This document shows positions 33,822 to 44,581 of a DNA stretch of 64,000 bases, piece by piece. Made by a program: the position numbers and the translations under genes. The notes beneath the pieces were generated by a model. The model worked only from the letters and a program-made list of their open reading frames with translations. It ran no database searches and was not told the origin of the DNA. Numbering within the stretch: position 1 is the stretch's first letter; each line of letters starts with the position of its first letter. Location: the NCBI RefSeq assembly GCF_000516985.1, contig NW_006917094.1:3861833-3925832 (forward strand). Direction: 5' to 3'. This DNA is from Pestalotiopsis fici W106-1 (lineage: Eukaryota; Ascomycota; Sordariomycetes; Amphisphaeriales; Sporocadaceae).

Positions 33822-35176
33822 GTTGATCTTGATTATAGATGATGGAGCTGAGGTGCTGGCGCTTAAGAGTATTGTAATTGACTCGAGTATCGAGTGTCGC
33901 GTCGACAAAGAGAAGGTTTGGAGGAATTGATATTGTGCTGGGAGAGAGAGAGAGTTCGTCAGTGGCTAGCCTTGCTGGTAGGCTATTCGTTGGGTGTACA
34001 TTAGCAGCAGCCTTATGGTGGGCAAACCTCGACCTGAATGCTGATTGTGGGGTAGGCGAAACCTCCCGAGTTCAGTGCTGCGCTTTCATCTGTGGCAGGG
34101 CGGGGCTGGGCTGGTACGTACAGTGCTATGGATTATCAATGTATTCAATGGTCACTTGCAGAGGTACGTACCCACAATGTATACAACTACATGCATTTTA
34201 GTATAAAACCTCTGTACAAGTCTCGACAATACTTGGAATGAAAAGAAGACTGAGTCCTTTTTTCTTCGTCTTTTTTAATGCAGCGGTCTTCGTTAGTAAA
34301 TATACCTACACGTTTTCTTCCCCGTTAGCAATTCGTAAAGAAGAGAATTGCTCACTCGCTGTGGTTCGTATTTGACTGATGGCTGGACCCTGGTCGGGAG
34401 GCGGGCAGGCACATTTATCAACATGTTTACCTTTGAACACATTGCATAAACTTCAGAGTTTGTAATTGCCCTTTCGATCTAAGCAACATATATTATGAAG
34501 CATATCTTCCATGATATATTTAAGTCAACATAATAGTACGAGCAATGCAATGCAAGACTTGCATTCGCTTCTTGTTAATTTCTTTATTTAAGCTTCAAGT
34601 AAGCTTCGCCACGACTCGGACAGTGAGGTTTCATAGACTCCATGTTTTGTTCGAGTCTATTTCATGAGACTCATGTCAGATACATCCAGGCGCCGCCCAG
34701 CTTTTGTTTAAAAAATGGTGTCAGTTACCCCCAATTGTCACCAAAATTTGGCTGCCCTGGCACTTAAATTTTGCCAACCAATTCTGTACAACTCCAGGTC
34801 GAATTGTCAACCGAGCAGGCATCTTCGTCGATAGTAATCCTCTGGATCCTAATGGGAACACCTGATCAAGTGATTGTCTTATGTGCACTCCTCACCGGCA
34901 GATCGCCCGCATCTTGTGTCACCAACACGGGGGCAACCAGCTTCCCAATTCGAGGCCGAATCTGGGGTGATCTGGGGCGATCGGCAACCTAAGCGCTTGC
35001 GGGGGAGACTTGGACCAGCGGCATCTAGCTGCACGACTGAACCAATTATAGTCCTCGACATCGCGAGCACGCCATTGACGGCGTAATTTGACTTACAACT
35101 TGGTGTGGTGGGACGGCTTTATCTTATAAAAACCGGGCGTGCCCTCAGACTCCCCCGTGCGTGGAATGCTGGCTCG
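33822..35176. promoter_or_regulatory. Divergent intergenic region, about 1.35 kb
   Basis: Separates the RBM8A gene (-) from the MFS gene (+). A GAGAGAGA tract lies near 33943-33952. A TCTTATAAAA element near 35121-35130 is about 50 bp upstream of the MFS start and could be its TATA box. No ORF is supported. Confidence 0.4.
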
Positions 35177-36871
35177 ATGATGAGTGACAGAAACATCGAA
35201 ATGTCGACCAGGGACACCAAGGACGTCAGGCAAGATGCACAAGATCACAGCGGCGTCGGTAGCGATGAAGAGGCCACAGTATTCAAGGGCCAGATCGATC
35301 CCGTCTACGAGGCAAAGGCCATTGTGCTAAATAAAGCAGTAAGTAGACTCAGTATACTTCAGTACGGTCATTATGTAGTAGACTGAATTACGCTGCTAGA
35401 TACAAGAGATTGGTATGGGGAGATACCAATGGCAGCTCTTTGCAGTTGTCGGATTCGGCTGGGCGTCTGATAACTTGTGGCCGATTGTCACTTCACTCAT
35501 TCTCACGCCGGTTATTAACGAGTTCCATGTAGAAAAGGGGCCTCTCTTGAGTCTCGCACAGAATATTGGTCTATTGGCCGGTGCCATTTTTTGGGGCTTT
35601 GGCTGCGACATCTTTGGGCGCAGATGGGCATTCAACCTGACCCTTGGCTTGGCAGCATTCTGGGGCATGATTGCGGCATCTGCCCCAAACTTTGCAGCGA
35701 TTGGCGTGTTTGCGGCATTCTGGTCCTTTGGCGTCGGTGGGAATCTACCGGTGGACTCGGCCATTTTTCTCGAGTTCCTCCCCGGGTCGCACCAATACCT
35801 TCTGACCATCCTCTCGGTCGATTGGGCCGTTGCCCAGGTTATTGCGACGCTGGTTGCGTGGCCGCTGCTTGGCTACATGACTTGCCAGCAACAAGATACC
35901 GATTGTACAAGACAGAAGAACATGGGATGGCGCTATTTTCTGGTGGCCATGGGTGGGCTCACCCTCATCATGTTTCTGTGTCGCTTCGTCTTTTTCCAAA
36001 TATATGAATCGCCCAAGTACCTCATGGGAAAGGGCCTCGATGAGGATGCCGTAAAGGTTGTGTTGGAAGTTGCCAGGCGCAACGGGAAGGAGACTTCATT
36101 TTCAATCCAGGATTTGAAGGCGTGCGAGCCAGAGGGTTATGTTCATCAGACGCAGGCATCCGAGGCCATCAAGCGTAAGGTACAACTGCTCAGTCTGGAG
36201 CATGTTCGCCCTCTTTTTGCCACCAAGAAGCTAGCCTGGAGTACAATCGGTTTGATGATTACTTGGGCTTTCATTGGTCTTGGGTGAGTTTTGTTTGAGA
36301 GTATTCCCGTTTTCAGACCAATACCCTTACTGACATTGAATGCAGATACCCCCTCTACAACGCCTTTCTTCCTTATATTCAAGCGACACGCGGAGCCGAC
36401 TTTGGTGATGGCTCAACGTACATCACCTACCGAAACTCGCTCATTATTGCCGTCCTAGGTATTCCGGGAGCAATCATTGGTGGCATCCTTGTAGAAGTGC
36501 CTCGTCTAGGTCGCAAAGGCACACTATCAATCAGTACGGCTATTACAGGTGTGTTTCTGTATTGCTCAACTACCGCCACCCGCTCCCAATCATTGCTTGG
36601 TTGGAACTGCGCCTTCAACTTCACCAGCAACGTCATGTATGCCGTGCTGTACGCATTCACGCCCGAGGTCTTTCCCACCAAGGACCGTGGCACCGGAAAC
36701 GCGCTTACGGCGACCTCGAATCGCATCTTTGGCATCATGGCGCCAATCGTGGCCATGTATGCTAATCTCTCGACTCCGGTCCCCGTATACGTGAGCGGTG
36801 CGCTGTTCATTGCTGCAGGAATTGTTGTATTGACCCTACCTTTCGAATCAAGAGGCAAAGCGAGTTTGTGA
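35177..36871 (+). CDS. MFS transporter, SV2/SVOP-like
   Basis: Three exons (35177-35338, 35400-36283, 36346-36871) give 523 residues. A 50-residue hydrophilic, acidic N terminus precedes twelve predicted helices. MFS motif A appears as GFGCDIFGRRWAFNL after helix 2. The helix 4-5 segment WSFGVGGNLPVDSAIFLEFLP is typical of the sugar-transporter superfamily branch that includes SV2/SVOP and 4-hydroxybenzoate carriers. The second half repeats a motif A-like turn (GILVEVPRLGRKGTL) and ends with YAFTPEVFPTKDRGTG. It is probably a proton-coupled carrier of an organic acid or sugar-like solute in the plasma membrane; the substrate is not predictable. A double ATG lies at 35177 and 35180. Confidence 0.85.
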
Positions 36872-38373
36872 TTGGGGCTGGATTTGACTCGGTCATAACA
36901 TTGTTGTCATCCAAACAATGCCGGACTTAGCAATGTTCTTGGATAATAATCTCGGCGATAGCAAACCTAGAGGCGATCAATTAAACGAGTTTCCCAGCAT
37001 TGGAGCATTGACAAGAATCAAGGCCATTTTCTAGGACCACTTGAAGGATTGATGAGACTCTTTCTAGCTCTAGCTAGTCTATACCAGTTATCAAGGACGG
37101 AATTAACTTTCCAATGGGCCTGAAATACAAGTAATCAAGTATATAATTAGTGTTGACTGTATTTCGAAGGTCAAATGGCCTCTACTACGCCGAAACCTAG
37201 CTTGGGGTGCAATCGTCAGATGTTGTTTTATGCTATTAATCTCACGCTGATATTTTATTCAAAGCTGGGTTATTGGAATGAAGGTCGCAACCACAGTCAT
37301 GTAACTTATGACGTAGAAGGACGAAAAACCAGGAGGTAGCTGTCCATGACACATATGGATTCGGGAAAGTGTAGCAGATCATATATGCATTATGCATGGG
37401 GTATAGGTTAATAAATATTCCGATTCGTGCAACAAGAAAGCAACTTGAACGGATTTGGTGTAGACTTTTCCAGCCGCCGCTCCGCAAAACCCTCTATTCC
37501 ATGATTACTCTCGTCGAACACGCGGTGAGAAGGCTACACTTCTGCTCAAACAAGTTGTCGCTCGAGTATTCGTAGACTTGTTAGATTGTCATCATTCAGT
37601 CGTTCTGAGGCACAATGACCACCCAAAAGTTTTCTCTTCTAGTCAAGAATGATGATTTGAAAGTGGCACCTGCATCGACGCTGTGGCTACCAGAGAGGCA
37701 TATCGTCGAGAGCAACCGTGCAGAGAGCCGGGGCACGGTCAGTCTTGGCTAATTTTCAAAAGTCATGCAGACGAATCTCAACGATTTTAGAGAATGCACT
37801 GCTACCCAAAATGAGATCCGGGGGATGGCCAAGAGATCCACGACGTGAAAGCGGAATGCTTTTCGCCTGGAAGATGTGTCTTTAAACCCACTGACATGTC
37901 CGATCATCTCGCTCGCACTGTATACCCTTCGGCGTTGCAACCCGATAATTTGCAAGAATGCAGGTTCAGAGGCTCTTGGTACGAATTTAAAGAATCCTGG
38001 GCCGGGGGCGTTTGGAGCCTCAATTAGGCGTGAGTCGCGACTTGAACGAGCAAACAGGAAACGGTTGCGGAGTGTCGATAGCCGTCACAACCAGAAAGGG
38101 TATGAAGTTGTGGGCACCCCATGTATTTCTTCCGTCAATCGGGCGATGGGAACCAATAGTAAGCGTCGGATCGCGGCAAAGCAGCCCGTGTTGTGTGACG
38201 GCAGAACTCGAGAGCTTATATACAGTGCGAATCGATACCTGTTACTATAACGAGACTTATAAGTGAGCATAGACAGCACTTTTCAGCAACTTGGCTTGAC
38301 ATGACTTGGCAAGTTTTTCCACGGCAAGACCCAAGAGGTTCCCAACACAGGCCGTCAAGTTATAATCGACAGT
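36872..38373. other. Intergenic, about 1.5 kb
   Basis: Upstream of the CBM1 esterase. A GGCTAAT motif at 37747-37753 matches the XlnR/Xyr1 pattern. A TATATAC element near 38217-38223 lies about 150 bp before the start. No gene seen. Confidence 0.4.
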
Positions 38374-39606
38374 ATGGGCGTATATCTACTTGCGAGCATT
38401 GCGCTCGCCAGCACGGTCGTTGCGCAGCAGCCAGCATGGGCCCAATGCGGAGGAGAGTCTTATACCGGTGATACGACCTGTGTGTCTGGGTACACATGCA
38501 TCGCCTTGAATCAATATTACAGTCAATGTCAGGTTGCAGCGGCAACTTCAACTTCAACTCTAGTCACGGTGACGACTACGAGTGCAGCGTCTGCCACAAC
38601 CACAACGGCGGCAGCTACAGGTGCCACGGACATTCAGTTCCTCGGAAGGGTGAACCCAGCCACGAGGGAACTCAGCTGGCCTGGCAGTGGGCTCGGATTC
38701 ACTTTCGAAGGAACTTCTGCTTCCATCGCCCTAACCAGCGTGACTGGAACGAACAGTGTTGACTTGTACATTGATGGCGGAGACCCTGTGGTCATCTCCA
38801 ACGTTAATGGGAGCTCAATCTCAACACCAAGTGGATTGTCCTCGGGCAGTCATACGGTCGAGTTGCGCAAGCGTTCCGAGGCTTCATTTGGATCCATATT
38901 TATTGGAGAGGTGACTACAGACGGCACCCTGGGCACGTACGATGTGCCTGACCGCCGGATTGAGATCATTGGCGACTCCATCAGTGTCGGCTACGGCCTC
39001 GATGGCGTGAACCCGTGCACCAACACTGCCGCGGTCGAGGACAACCCACTGACGTACGGAGCCGTGGCGGCAAACACACTCGGGGCAGAGTACAGCGTCG
39101 TGGCGTGGAGCGGCAAGGGCATCATTCGCAATTATTTCGGAGACGAGACGGAGCTGATGCCGGAGCTGTACACGCGATACGGAGCACTGGACGCTGATAA
39201 CAGCTACACTTTTCCGGCCGCGACAGCCCCTGATGCCGTCGTCATCAACCTCGGTACCAACGACTTTGGCTATCTTGGGAACCGCGATCCTATTGACGTT
39301 TCGGCATACACGGCCGCCATGGTGGACTTTGTTCAGTCGATCCAGGCGCACTATCCCGATGCACAATTCTTCCTCCTGAGCTCACCCATGCTTAGCGATA
39401 CGTACCCGACTGCCGAGGACGCCCAGAAGACCACTCAGACCAACGCTCTGAAAGATGCCGTCAGTCAACTTGGTTCCGCAGCCCACTTTGTGGACTGGCC
39501 TACCCAGGGATCGGATGTTGGCTGTGACTACCACCCAAACGCTGCCACACACGCGGCGGAGGGAGCTGTTCTGGCTTCCGCTATCAGCGAGGTTCTAGGG
39601 TGGTGA
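38374..39606 (+). CDS. Secreted CBM1-CE2-type SGNH carbohydrate esterase
   Basis: A single exon encodes 410 residues. A signal peptide spans about 1-17 ([17 protein letters not shown]). A fungal-type cellulose-binding module CBM1 follows at 21-52 ([20 protein letters not shown], four Cys), then a Thr/Ser/Ala-rich linker to about 83. A jelly-roll domain (about 85-190) precedes the SGNH hydrolase domain with GDSISVGYG (nucleophile Ser202), GTNDFGY and CDYHPN (catalytic His). This two-domain order is that of CE2 acetyl esterases, which remove acetyl groups from plant polysaccharides. The binding module points to work on lignocellulose outside the cell. No residue of the catalytic set is missing. 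Confidence 0.9.
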   Translation: MGVYLLASIALASTVVAQQPAWAQCGGESYTGDTTCVSGYTCIALNQYYSQCQVAAATSTSTLVTVTTTSAASATTTTAAATGATDIQFLGRVNPATRELSWPGSGLGFTFEGTSASIALTSVTGTNSVDLYIDGGDPVVISNVNGSSISTPSGLSSGSHTVELRKRSEASFGSIFIGEVTTDGTLGTYDVPDRRIEIIGDSISVGYGLDGVNPCTNTAAVEDNPLTYGAVAANTLGAEYSVVAWSGKGIIRNYFGDETELMPELYTRYGALDADNSYTFPAATAPDAVVINLGTNDFGYLGNRDPIDVSAYTAAMVDFVQSIQAHYPDAQFFLLSSPMLSDTYPTAEDAQKTTQTNALKDAVSQLGSAAHFVDWPTQGSDVGCDYHPNAATHAAEGAVLASAISEVLGW

Positions 39607-39965
39607 AGGCAAATGATGAGGTTTTGTATATAGGACCATCTAACGAGCTGAGATGTTGGTCATCAACAAAAATATCATATTACTCAATTTCGATCTAAAC
39701 TTCAGAAGAAGACTATTAGTCTTGTTTATCAAGCAAAGCCTTTTAACGCTCTTTGACTTAATGAAAACGCAAGGCATTGCTTAATTTGAAATCACTTATG
39801 GACTGCCAAGCTGTATTGAAAGTCATTATAGTTGATGAGTAAGTCAACACGCTGGCAAAGGAATATGACCACGACAAGGGCTTCTATTCACTACACGTTC
39901 AATTTTAAATCATGATTTATCGAACAGGCTAAACGCAAATACTACAACATGTCGTGACGTTTTAT
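39607..39965. other. Convergent 3' flanks
   Basis: About 360 bp of AT-rich sequence between convergent genes. Nothing else seen. Confidence 0.5.
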
Positions 39966-41549
39966 TTAAAGGACTCCTATACGCCTCCAAGCCCAGCTGG
40001 CACCACCCATCAGGGCCGTGACGCCGGTGAACACAATCAATCCGCCGTATCCGCTGCCGTATCCGGCATTGGCCTGCCATCCACTCCCACTGCTCAACAG
40101 CGCCTCGCTCAGCGGGCCGCTCACGACATTACCCACGCCTCGGCCCGCACACAGCCAGCTGAAGACCATGGTGGGATCAATATGGTCAAACTTGTCGCCA
40201 CCGACTTTTGTAATTTCCATCATGATGCCGGGCCAACTACTGACGAAGCTTCCGGCAAATAGGCCATAGAGCACGCAGAAAACATACAGTGTAGCGAGAG
40301 TCGAGGAGAGGCCCCAGACACATAGAACGCCGATGAAGCTGCCCAGAGTTGAGACGAGAATACAGGTCGTCACATGGAAACGATCGATCAAGAAGCCCAT
40401 GGCCACAGAGCCAAAAACGGATGCCACATTGACGAGCAAGACCGTGGTTGCCGATGTGAGAGATCCGGCATTCAATGCCGAGCGTGCAAAACTTGGCAGA
40501 TAAATTGCTATATTGAGCCCATCATTAGCCAGCTTGTATCAATACAACTTGCGTTTGAATGATGCCCCAAGGTAGACATGACATAGTTGAGTAGAGGCAC
40601 AAGAAACAAGACATGAACACTACTTACTCGGCAAGAAATACCCTGTAGCCTCCACAACATTACAGACTTGATATATAAGGAATGCCTTGAGACTCCAAAA
40701 TCTCAAATCCCACGGTCGCGCTTTGACAGGTCCAGGACCGACCGGGACCCGGGGCTTGATGAACCACACGAGGGGGGCCGAAATTGCAAACAGGACACCG
40801 GTCCATATGCGCAACGTAGTCTGATGGCCAAACCTGTCGAGCAGGAACTCGAGGAGAAGCGGCAAGACGACGCCCGCCAGGCCATTGCCAGCCCACGTGA
40901 TGCCGTACGCAAGGCCACGACGCGCGACGAACCACTCATTGATGAATAGCATGCAGGGCGAGTAGGCGACGGACCCGCCAATGGCGTACATGATGCCCTG
41001 AGTTGCAATCAGGCCGCCGACGGTCGTGGCATACGACGAGGCCACCAGAGCGACGCACATGATGAGCAAGCCCACAATGGGAATGAAGCGCGCCCACTTT
41101 GCAAAGATGCGGCAGGTCCCCAGGACCAGAGGACTCAACAGGTACATCAAGCCCATGGCACAGGTGCCTATGACGGCAATGTTTTGGCTGCCCGCGAAAG
41201 GCGGCGTCGTGGTGTAATAGTCCTGAAAGACACCAAAAGCAAAAGGGAAACCTTGGGGAAAAAAGATATTCTGTCAGCACCCATCAAAAACAACCCCCAA
41301 CGTACAGGGAGCAAAATGTTAGCACTCACCCCAGACAAGCGCCTCAAATACAAAACCTGCGGCAAGGAAAAGCCAAGCGTCTTTGCCGCCGTCGACGGGT
41401 GGTAGAGATCCAAAGTCATGACGTGAAGGGTTTAGACCAAGATGTCCAGCTTCGTCTGCCTGTGAAGTGTTGCTTGAAGTCACACTTGGGCCATTTTGTA
41501 CTTGAGATGGAGATTCGACTCTGTCGAGCTCTATCGACTGCCTCGCCAT
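39966..41549 (-). CDS. MFS transporter, monocarboxylate (MCT) type
   Basis: Three exons (41549-41330, 41251-40628, 40507-39966) give 461 residues. The conserved MCT start of helix 1 is visible as DGGKDAWLFLAAGFVFEALV, continuing GFPFAFGVFQDYY after the first intron. Twelve helices are predicted with a central loop around VWFIKPRVPVGPGPVKARPW. A motif-A-like loop (MGFLIDRFHV) lies in the second half. Fungal members move monocarboxylates, riboflavin or siderophore-like solutes and several are orphans; the cargo is unknown. An in-frame extension upstream of MARQSIEL exists, but the ATG at 41549 fits the usual 50-60-residue hydrophilic N terminus. Phases match at both introns. Confidence 0.85.
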
Positions 41550-42229
41550 TGGTATAGTTGGTGTCTTTCTTGAGCAGATTCTCCTTGTTCTGTTTCGTAC
41601 AAGGTCGAAAAGGCAAAAGATATTTCTGTGAAAGTGCAAGGTCTCAATTATAAGGATTCGTTTCGATATCATGTCATATCAAGTCATGCTCTTCCCTAAC
41701 ACATTTATATAGCCGTACTCATTGGCTGTGGCGTGAGCCCTTTCGTCTTGATAGCTAAAATTGGTTCTTGTTTTAGATGAAAAAATATCACACGCATAAG
41801 TGAGTATATCTCCGGCGCCGGCCATGTGAGCCGGTAACTTTTGTTCGCCGTAACCGGGAGACATTCTCATTACCCCATGGTACCCGAGCCTAAAGCCAAT
41901 AGACTTTCAGCGCTGCATCAAATTACCCCATGGCTCTCGAATGTGGATTGACTATGCAATAGCCAACGCTAGAAAGTGGAACCGTATGCGGTGTCGATGC
42001 CGCACATGGCCGATATGTCGGTGTCTGCCTCCGGTCTTGGATCCAGCCTGTCGGGTCGGGCTTCCGGGCATGGACTATACCAAGCAAAGCCTGAGCAGAC
42101 GATGTGCATATTGGACTACAAATATAAGCCAAAGCCAAAACCCGAGTTTTCGTGCAATTGATCTCCATTGTAACAATAATCATCTATATTACTAAACTCC
42201 AAGCGCCTCGCTGTAACAGATTATCGAAA
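41550..42229. other. Intergenic, about 0.7 kb
   Basis: Promoter side of the MCT gene and 3' flank of atg6. No ORF is supported. Confidence 0.45.
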
Positions 42230-43809
42230 TCAAGTAGAATAACGCCCATTGTTTTGAGCATGGCTCACATTGCTAGCGTGAGCGATCAAAAATTTGCAGC
42301 ATGTCAATACAAACTTGCAAGCCTTCGTCCAGCTCTCATCAGTGTTCATCCCTAGCTTGATGCTGTAGTGGCCTATCCTATCGTCACCAATCTTGTCGCC
42401 CTCAATCTTGTAAGGCAGCGCAAGAGGCGGCGTCGTATATCCGTCTCTATCCGATGTCACCTTGGTCTGGTTCTGGACGTACAAGCCGAGCTGTCTGACC
42501 AGCTCAAGAAAAGCGACCATAGCAGTGTCAAATTTCCGATGCCAGAGGAGATTCAAAGGCAAATCTCCAGACGAGAATAGCTCAAGCACGTGTTTCTTTG
42601 GTGCTGGTGGTGGCCCACTTCGATGAGAGCCCAATCGGCTTGATGATGGTGAGGCATGATCATAGCGGATGATTTTTGACGTTGAACCCATTGGAAGCGG
42701 TTCATAATTTTCAAACTTGTACCCAAGCTTATCGGCGACGGTGACAACCAGAAGAAGCGACTGACCCCAGGCTGCGTTGATCTCGGGCCAATCGACCGGT
42801 ATGGTCGACAACCTTCCCAGGCGCAAACCGTTGATTGTTGCAAAGTGGCCGTCGTGATGAATGGAGAATGTGTCATTGTACACATTTGCCCGTTGTAGCT
42901 TAACAAGTTGCTGAGAATCATGATCGAACCGAGAGTTGATACTATCCCGTTCGTTCTGGAACTCGGATAGTTTAGCAGAAAAGGCATTCCGACCTCGCCA
43001 AAACTGCTCCTCCTGCGCATCTAGTTCCCGTGACTCTTCTTCCAGAGCAGCCATTTCACTGTCGAGAGCCTCTCTCTGCTTCTCAAGTTCAATAAGGGAA
43101 TTGAATGCATCCTGCTCGTCCTTTTGCGCCTTCTCAAGAGCCTTTTGGGAGGCAGCCACCTCCTCCTCGGCCGGCATTTCCGCCTGCTGCTGCTTGAGAA
43201 AGTCAGAATAGAGGTTGCGTTCTTTGATGGCGCCATCGAGCCTCTTCTGCAGCCCATCAGTCAACATTTCGGTGCATTCGACGCAGACAGGGTGATCTAT
43301 ATCGGATCGAGATGACAGTATTTCGAAGAGTTTGTTGATGCGCTCGGCTTCGTGAAGCTGCGCTGGTTTGCCATCATGGCCATCGGCATCGCTCAAGGAG
43401 GACCCACGTCGTGGCTGTCGCGGAATGGGCTGTTCTCTCTGATTAGGTAGCCGGGGCGGTCCTAGTTGTGAGTCGGTGAGGAAGACGAAGGAATTCTCGG
43501 GACGCTGTGTATTTCCCTGCCGCCTGAACATGGCGGTAGGCGCATTTCTGGCGATCTTATCGTAGAGGCCCCTTCTCTCCTCATGTTGCGGATATTGGGG
43601 CGGCAGCACAGGCTGAGACTTCTGCTCTTGTTGCGAGGATGCGCCTGTAACCGACAGAGAAGAGTCAGCGAGACAGTCAAGAATATCCAGGCATGGCGCA
43701 AATGATCATAGGTGGAGCACAGACCTACTAACAGAGCGTACGCTGCTGGATTCAACTCGGACAACGAGTTGTCGAGCTTGAGAGGGTTTCGGCACTTTTG
43801 GCAATACAT
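42230..43809 (-). CDS. atg6: Atg6/Vps30 (Beclin 1)
   Basis: Two exons (43809-43725, 43644-42230) give 499 residues. The N terminus has the CxxC start MYCQKCRNPLKLDNSL. A disordered region follows, with the ENSFVFLTDSQ segment (BH3-like region). A long coiled coil spans about 170-280 (KALEKAQKDEQDAFNSLIEL). The BARA domain carries NDTFSIHHDGHFATINGLRL and INAAWGQSLLLVVTVADKLG. Atg6 is the scaffold of class III PI3-kinase complexes with Vps34 and Vps15; complex I adds Atg14 for autophagy and complex II adds Vps38 for vacuolar sorting. The upstream in-frame extension is ignored in favour of the conserved MYCQKC start. The Atg14 gene is also in this window. Confidence 0.95.
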
Positions 43810-44581
43810 TGTTGAAGCCGCAGTCGGTCTTCCATGCTGCATCACAAGGTTTGGTAGGGTGGGAGCATGTCCAGACTCGAGGGCAAGCCAAAGATCAATG
43901 GAGGCGGAGGACGAAGCTGGTGAGAATGTTCTGAGCTGCAGTCCTTTTTGAGTATCGGACCCACGAGCTTTGTTTCTGAAGGGTCTCGCTAGCGGTGTCG
44001 AAGTGGACTTGAAGTAAATGGGCTGTCGCCAGACCTAGGGTAACGTGAAGACGTCACGTCACAAGCACATATTCATCTTATCGATCGCCCATGTGAGACT
44101 TGTCGGAAGGCAGCTGGGGGGTCAGCAAGCAGCGGGACGGCGGGGGTAGCTCTTGGTGCTAGTGCTGAAGAAGACTAGCACAAGTCACCGTTGCCTGTCC
44201 AGCAGCACTTCAGGGAGCTGGCACCCTGTTTACTACAGTGGATTTGCGACTGCGACCTTACATTTGTCTGGTACATTTTCAGGCTAATGACTGTAGGCTT
44301 TGCAATGATTGCTACATGACTGCTACCAACGTGGGGTCTCAAGGCCGTAGCTTGGTGCTCTCTGGCATCTTTCGCAAAGATTCGAGGTTTGATTTCCAAC
44401 AGCTCAAATTCCTCCTTGTGCTTCTCCCTACGACAGATCAGTGACCACCACTGCCAACCAAGTATGGAAGCATTGCGACATTGACTTTGCTCTTGCGCCG
44501 TAGCTTCTCTGTTGTTCGCCAACTTCGCCTCGATATCTTCACATTCCGCGAGGCTATTGCGTCTTTCTTTCCGATGCAATT
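43810..44581. promoter_or_regulatory. Divergent promoter of atg6 and scm3
   Basis: About 0.77 kb between head-to-head genes. No ORF or clear element was assigned. Confidence 0.4.

Noticed and set aside
35177..41549. Gene cluster of two MFS transporters and an esterase
   Set aside because: Different families, mixed strands and no shared pathway enzyme, so plain neighbours are more likely.
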